Assembly: GCA_028701815.1 (NCBI GenBank)
Contig: JAQVPY010000123.1
Coordinates: 1 to 6,733, forward strand
Length of the DNA: 6,733 bases
Direction: 5' to 3'
Origin: Bacteroidales bacterium
GTDB taxonomy: Bacteria; Bacteroidota; Bacteroidia; Bacteroidales; BM520
Positions 5,076 through 6,733 of the stretch are shown one piece after another. Position 1 is the stretch's first letter, and the number at the start of each line of letters is the position of its first letter. The notes below the pieces were generated by a model. That model did not search any database, was not told the DNA's origin, and was given only the letters and a program-made list of their open reading frames with translations. A program made the position numbers and the translations under genes.

Positions 5076-6733
5076 ATGAAAAAGATCTTACTAATGTTGA
5101 CGATGGTTGCAGTAAGCGTTATCGCTTTTGCTCAGAGCAATACCATTGTTTTACAATCAAATGCATCAAAAGCTGAATGTACAAAGGACGCTTTTGAAGG
5201 TTTCAACGCAGTTTTCTCCTACCAGAATATCGAAGGAGAAGTTATTTCTACGGAGAGAGGTAATTTTACAGTTATCTCCATTGAAGGTACTTATCCTACC
5301 GGTTTGGAAGGTACTCCTCAACTTCCTGCTTCACGTAAGCTTATCGCAGTTCCTCAAGGAGCAACACCGGTTGTGACGGTAAAAAATTATACGGAAACCG
5401 AGTATGATTTGAACGATTATGGCTTTAATGCCATTTATCCAAATCAGCCGTCTGTCAGAAAAGATATGAAGCCCGAAGATGTAAAATTTATCTACAGTGA
5501 AAAAGCGTATGCGGCAAAAGGTTATCAGGAAAGAGAAATTGCACAGGTAGAAATGCTCGGTACAATGAGAAATATGCGTATCGCTACATTAACAGTTAAT
5601 CCTGTCGTTTACGATGCAAGTTCCAATACGGTTAAGGTTAGAAACAATATCGAAGTGGAAGTCACTTTTGAAGGTGCAGACAAGATGGCTACACAGAGTC
5701 TTTATGAAGCTACTTACAGCATTTACTTCGAATCACTCTACAGACAGATGTTCAATAGAAGCGTTTATGATGATCATCCCGACCTGTGGGCTGCTCCTGT
5801 ACACATGATTGTTGTTGCTCCAGACAGCTACAATGAAACACTCCAGCCATGGCTCGCATGGAAGACTAAAAAAGGTTTTTATGTAGATCTTTATAACACT
5901 TCTGAAACAGGTACTACCTATACAGCCATAAGGGATTTCGTCCATAATAAATACAATGAAGGCGTAGCAAACTCCGAGACTCCTGTTTTCCTCGTTCTTG
6001 TTGGTGATACACCACAAATTCCCGGCACTAACGGCAGCTCTTCACAAGAAGTTACCGACTTATATTACAGCTCTGTCGACGGCGACTATTTCCCAGAAAT
6101 GTTCTGCAGCCGTATGTGCTGTGAAAACACTACCACTCTTGCAAGTTTGATAAATAAAATTTTAGTATATGAAAAGGCTACAATGCCGGATCCTTCTTAC
6201 CTCGGTAACGCTCTGTTGATCGCCGGTGCAGACAGCGGATGGAATCCTCAAGTAGGTCAACCTGCTATTAACTATGCTACTACTTATCATTTTAATACCG
6301 ACCATAACTATAATGCAGGTGGCGTTCATGCTTATCTTAGCTCATATACCAACTGCTATTCGTGGTTGAATTCCGGCGTTGCAATAGCTAACTATACTGC
6401 TCACGGAAGTAATACTTCATGGGCTGATCCTTCATTCTCAGTAAGCAATGTAGCTTCTCTTACCAATGTGGATAAATATTTCCTTGCAATAGGTAACTGC
6501 TGTATTGCAGCCGACTTCGGTTATTCCGGCGTTTGCCTCGCTGAAGCCATGATCCGTGCCGATCAAAAGGGTGCTTATACTTATATCGGTTCTTGCCCGA
6601 GTACCTATTGGTATGAAGACTATTATTGGGGGGTAGGTGCTACTACAGTTGTCAACGGTTCAACCCCGACTCCTCAAAACTCCTCGACAGGCGTTTATGA
6701 TGGAATGAATATGATAGATACATATAATACCAC
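5076..6733 (+). CDS. kgp: Lys-gingipain (Kgp)-like cysteine protease, family C25; 3' end outside window
   Basis: An open frame of 552 complete codons with no stop, running off the right edge. Residues 1-19 are a signal peptide (MKKILLMLTMVAVSVIAFA, cleavage before Gln20). About 20-228 is the C25 propeptide, with blocks such as RKLIAVPQGATPVV and QVEMLGTMR nearly identical to P. gingivalis Kgp as I remember it. Arg228 (FNR before SVYDDH) matches the Arg after which Kgp is activated. From 229 runs the catalytic domain (DLYYSSVDGDYFPEM, YEKATMPD). Catalytic residues are present: Asp386 (IAGAD), His443 (ANYTAHG) and Cys476 (IGNCC), equivalent to Kgp Asp388, His444 and Cys477. The Kgp lysine-pocket residues Thr442, Asn475 and Asp516 correspond to Thr441, Asn474 and Asp515, so cleavage after Lys is predicted. 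The rest of the protease domain, any adhesin domains and the expected T9SS sorting domain lie beyond the window. The gene has its own promoter. Its frequent GCT, GGT and ACT codons look unlike the upstream operon and suggest high expression. ATG 5076 is chosen because it gives the signal peptide. Confidence 0.95.
   Translation, partial: MKKILLMLTMVAVSVIAFAQSNTIVLQSNASKAECTKDAFEGFNAVFSYQNIEGEVISTERGNFTVISIEGTYPTGLEGTPQLPASRKLIAVPQGATPVVTVKNYTETEYDLNDYGFNAIYPNQPSVRKDMKPEDVKFIYSEKAYAAKGYQEREIAQVEMLGTMRNMRIATLTVNPVVYDASSNTVKVRNNIEVEVTFEGADKMATQSLYEATYSIYFESLYRQMFNRSVYDDHPDLWAAPVHMIVVAPDSYNETLQPWLAWKTKKGFYVDLYNTSETGTTYTAIRDFVHNKYNEGVANSETPVFLVLVGDTPQIPGTNGSSSQEVTDLYYSSVDGDYFPEMFCSRMCCENTTTLASLINKILVYEKATMPDPSYLGNALLIAGADSGWNPQVGQPAINYATTYHFNTDHNYNAGGVHAYLSSYTNCYSWLNSGVAIANYTAHGSNTSWADPSFSVSNVASLTNVDKYFLAIGNCCIAADFGYSGVCLAEAMIRADQKGAYTYIGSCPSTYWYEDYYWGVGATTVVNGSTPTPQNSSTGVYDGMNMIDTYNT

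Noticed and set aside
5128..5808. Short plus-strand frames at 5128-5376 and 5614-5808.
   Set aside because: Both are out-of-frame shadows inside the continuous gingipain-like coding region, whose frame carries all the conserved motifs.
6099..6122. Possible metal-binding cluster from the FCSRMCC cysteines.
   Set aside because: Spacing does not match a known zinc or iron-sulfur motif, and the region aligns with ordinary catalytic-domain sequence of Kgp.

Overview
The window reads as a chromosomal piece of a Bacteroidota (Bacteroidales-like) genome. Four things point there: two secreted proteins that look like type IX secretion (T9SS) substrates, no Shine-Dalgarno sequences before the starts, a Bacteroidota-style -7 promoter element (TAnnTTTG) upstream of the last gene, and that last gene being a close relative of Porphyromonas gingivalis lysine gingipain (Kgp). 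Base composition is moderate. No species is assigned: the gingipain-like protein is clearly related to P. gingivalis Kgp as I remember it but is not identical.

Layout, all on the + strand. Bases 1-1048 hold the C-terminal part of alanyl-tRNA synthetase (alaS). Bases 1048-1983 encode an inner-membrane-anchored protein with three PASTA domains and no kinase domain. Bases 1985-3943 encode a secreted protein with a signal peptide, an N-terminal beta-sandwich-like region and a C-terminal T9SS sorting domain. Bases 3944-4972 encode an RluD-type pseudouridine synthase. These four genes are packed with a 1-base overlap, a 1-base gap and a 0-base gap, so they very probably form one translationally coupled operon that starts upstream of the window.

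A 103-base A/T-rich intergenic region (4973-5075) follows. It carries a convincing -7 promoter element at 5006-5013, a small perfect dyad over the expected transcription start, and a tandem 10-base A/T repeat in the leader. It drives a long gene from 5076 that runs off the right edge. That gene encodes a signal peptide, a complete C25-type propeptide and most of a C25 (gingipain) catalytic domain. The catalytic His443/Cys476/Asp386 and the lysine-pocket residues Thr441, Asn474 and Asp515 all match Kgp with nearly identical spacing.

Functionally, the left part mixes translation (alaS, rluD) with cell-envelope genes (PASTA protein, T9SS cargo). The right part is an independently transcribed extracellular protease that would be exported by the same T9SS machinery. 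No RNA gene, mobile element, CRISPR array or phage-like sequence was seen. The most noteworthy item is the Kgp-type protease, with its conserved Arg228 maturation site, a changed residue next to the catalytic His, and extra cysteines near the active site.
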